Shown piece after piece: positions 63,944 through 64,000 of a stretch of DNA of 64,000 bases. A program made the translations under genes and the position numbers. Numbering within the stretch: position 1 is the first letter of the stretch; every line of letters starts with the position of its first letter. The notes below the pieces were generated by a model. That model ran no database searches and had not been told where the DNA came from. It worked only from the letters and a program-made list of their open reading frames with translations. Origin of the DNA: JAAFIP01 sp963775085 (lineage in GTDB: Bacteria > Pseudomonadota > Gammaproteobacteria > Burkholderiales > Burkholderiaceae_C); NCBI GenBank assembly GCA_963775085.1, contig CAVZHO010000002.1:806001-870000 (forward strand), read 5' to 3'.

Positions 63944-64000
63944 AGCCAATCCAATACGGCCTGCGCCCACCCGTGTTATGCGGGCGTTAGCCACGCGATC

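Overview
The window looks like a chromosomal segment of a betaproteobacterium of the Burkholderiales, most likely a Comamonadaceae member of the Rhodoferax/Polaromonas type. This is inferred from the translation cluster thrS-infC-rpmI-rplT-pheS-pheT-ihfA-merR-tRNA-Pro, the DUF934-containing sulfate assimilation operon, the DUF3460 and DUF4124 proteins, the glnA-ntrB-ntrC order and the GC-rich codon use. No rRNA, CRISPR array, integrase or intact transposase was seen.

Layout. 1-700: PIN toxin (cut by the window edge) and antitoxin. 0.8-5.4 kb: catabolic and redox genes. 5.4-13.7 kb: a sulfur block on the minus strand (tauE, cysI, DUF934, cysH, cysD, cysN), followed by a 7Fe ferredoxin, a ferredoxin-NADP reductase and a thioredoxin-fold protein. 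13.7-15.6 kb: scpA, DUF3460, bamE. 15.7-18 kb: two neighbouring reading frames broken by many indels, one with a zinc-protease motif. 18-25 kb: SulP transporter, vapBC, metG, apbC, frmA. 25.1-30 kb: an accessory island with an integron-type cassette (hydrolase between attC-like sites) and three toxin-antitoxin modules set between direct repeats. 30-39.5 kb: orphan ParA, MaoC hydratase, flavin hydroxylase/DUF2783/VOC group, prfB with its programmed frameshift, a Rieske dioxygenase and aceA. 39.8-42.3 kb: COG2509 flavoprotein and hicAB. 42.3-51.3 kb: translation operon and tRNA-Pro. 51.4-56 kb: flavin reductase, luciferase-like monooxygenase, dehydrogenase, EI24 and MoCF-like proteins. 56-58.9 kb: a second cassette carrying a membrane protein with a HEPN-like C-terminus, among several large hairpin elements. 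58.9-64 kb: sigma-54-driven glnA, a DUF4124 protein, ntrB and ntrC.

The most unusual feature is a dispersed repeat of about 55-60 bp (called TGCTTACG here) with about 20 intergenic copies and a hairpin whose stem varies in a compensatory way (GTCC/GGAC or GCCC/GGGC). Five or more further copies lie inside genes (metG, cysI, the DUF934 gene, the COG2509 flavoprotein, ntrC). Within one orientation they keep the same reading frame, so they behave like protein-tolerated palindromic insertions. A different GC-rich repeat is inserted in pheS. The two integron-like cassettes each abut a copy of the TGCTTACG repeat. The thrS upstream region carries a possible threonine attenuator, and four tetraloop hairpins sit in a row between infC and rpmI.

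Caution on sequence quality: thrS and rpmI, both normally essential, each carry one extra T that breaks the frame. Single-base indel errors in the assembly are therefore likely, and the two broken genes near 16-18 kb should be read with that in mind.
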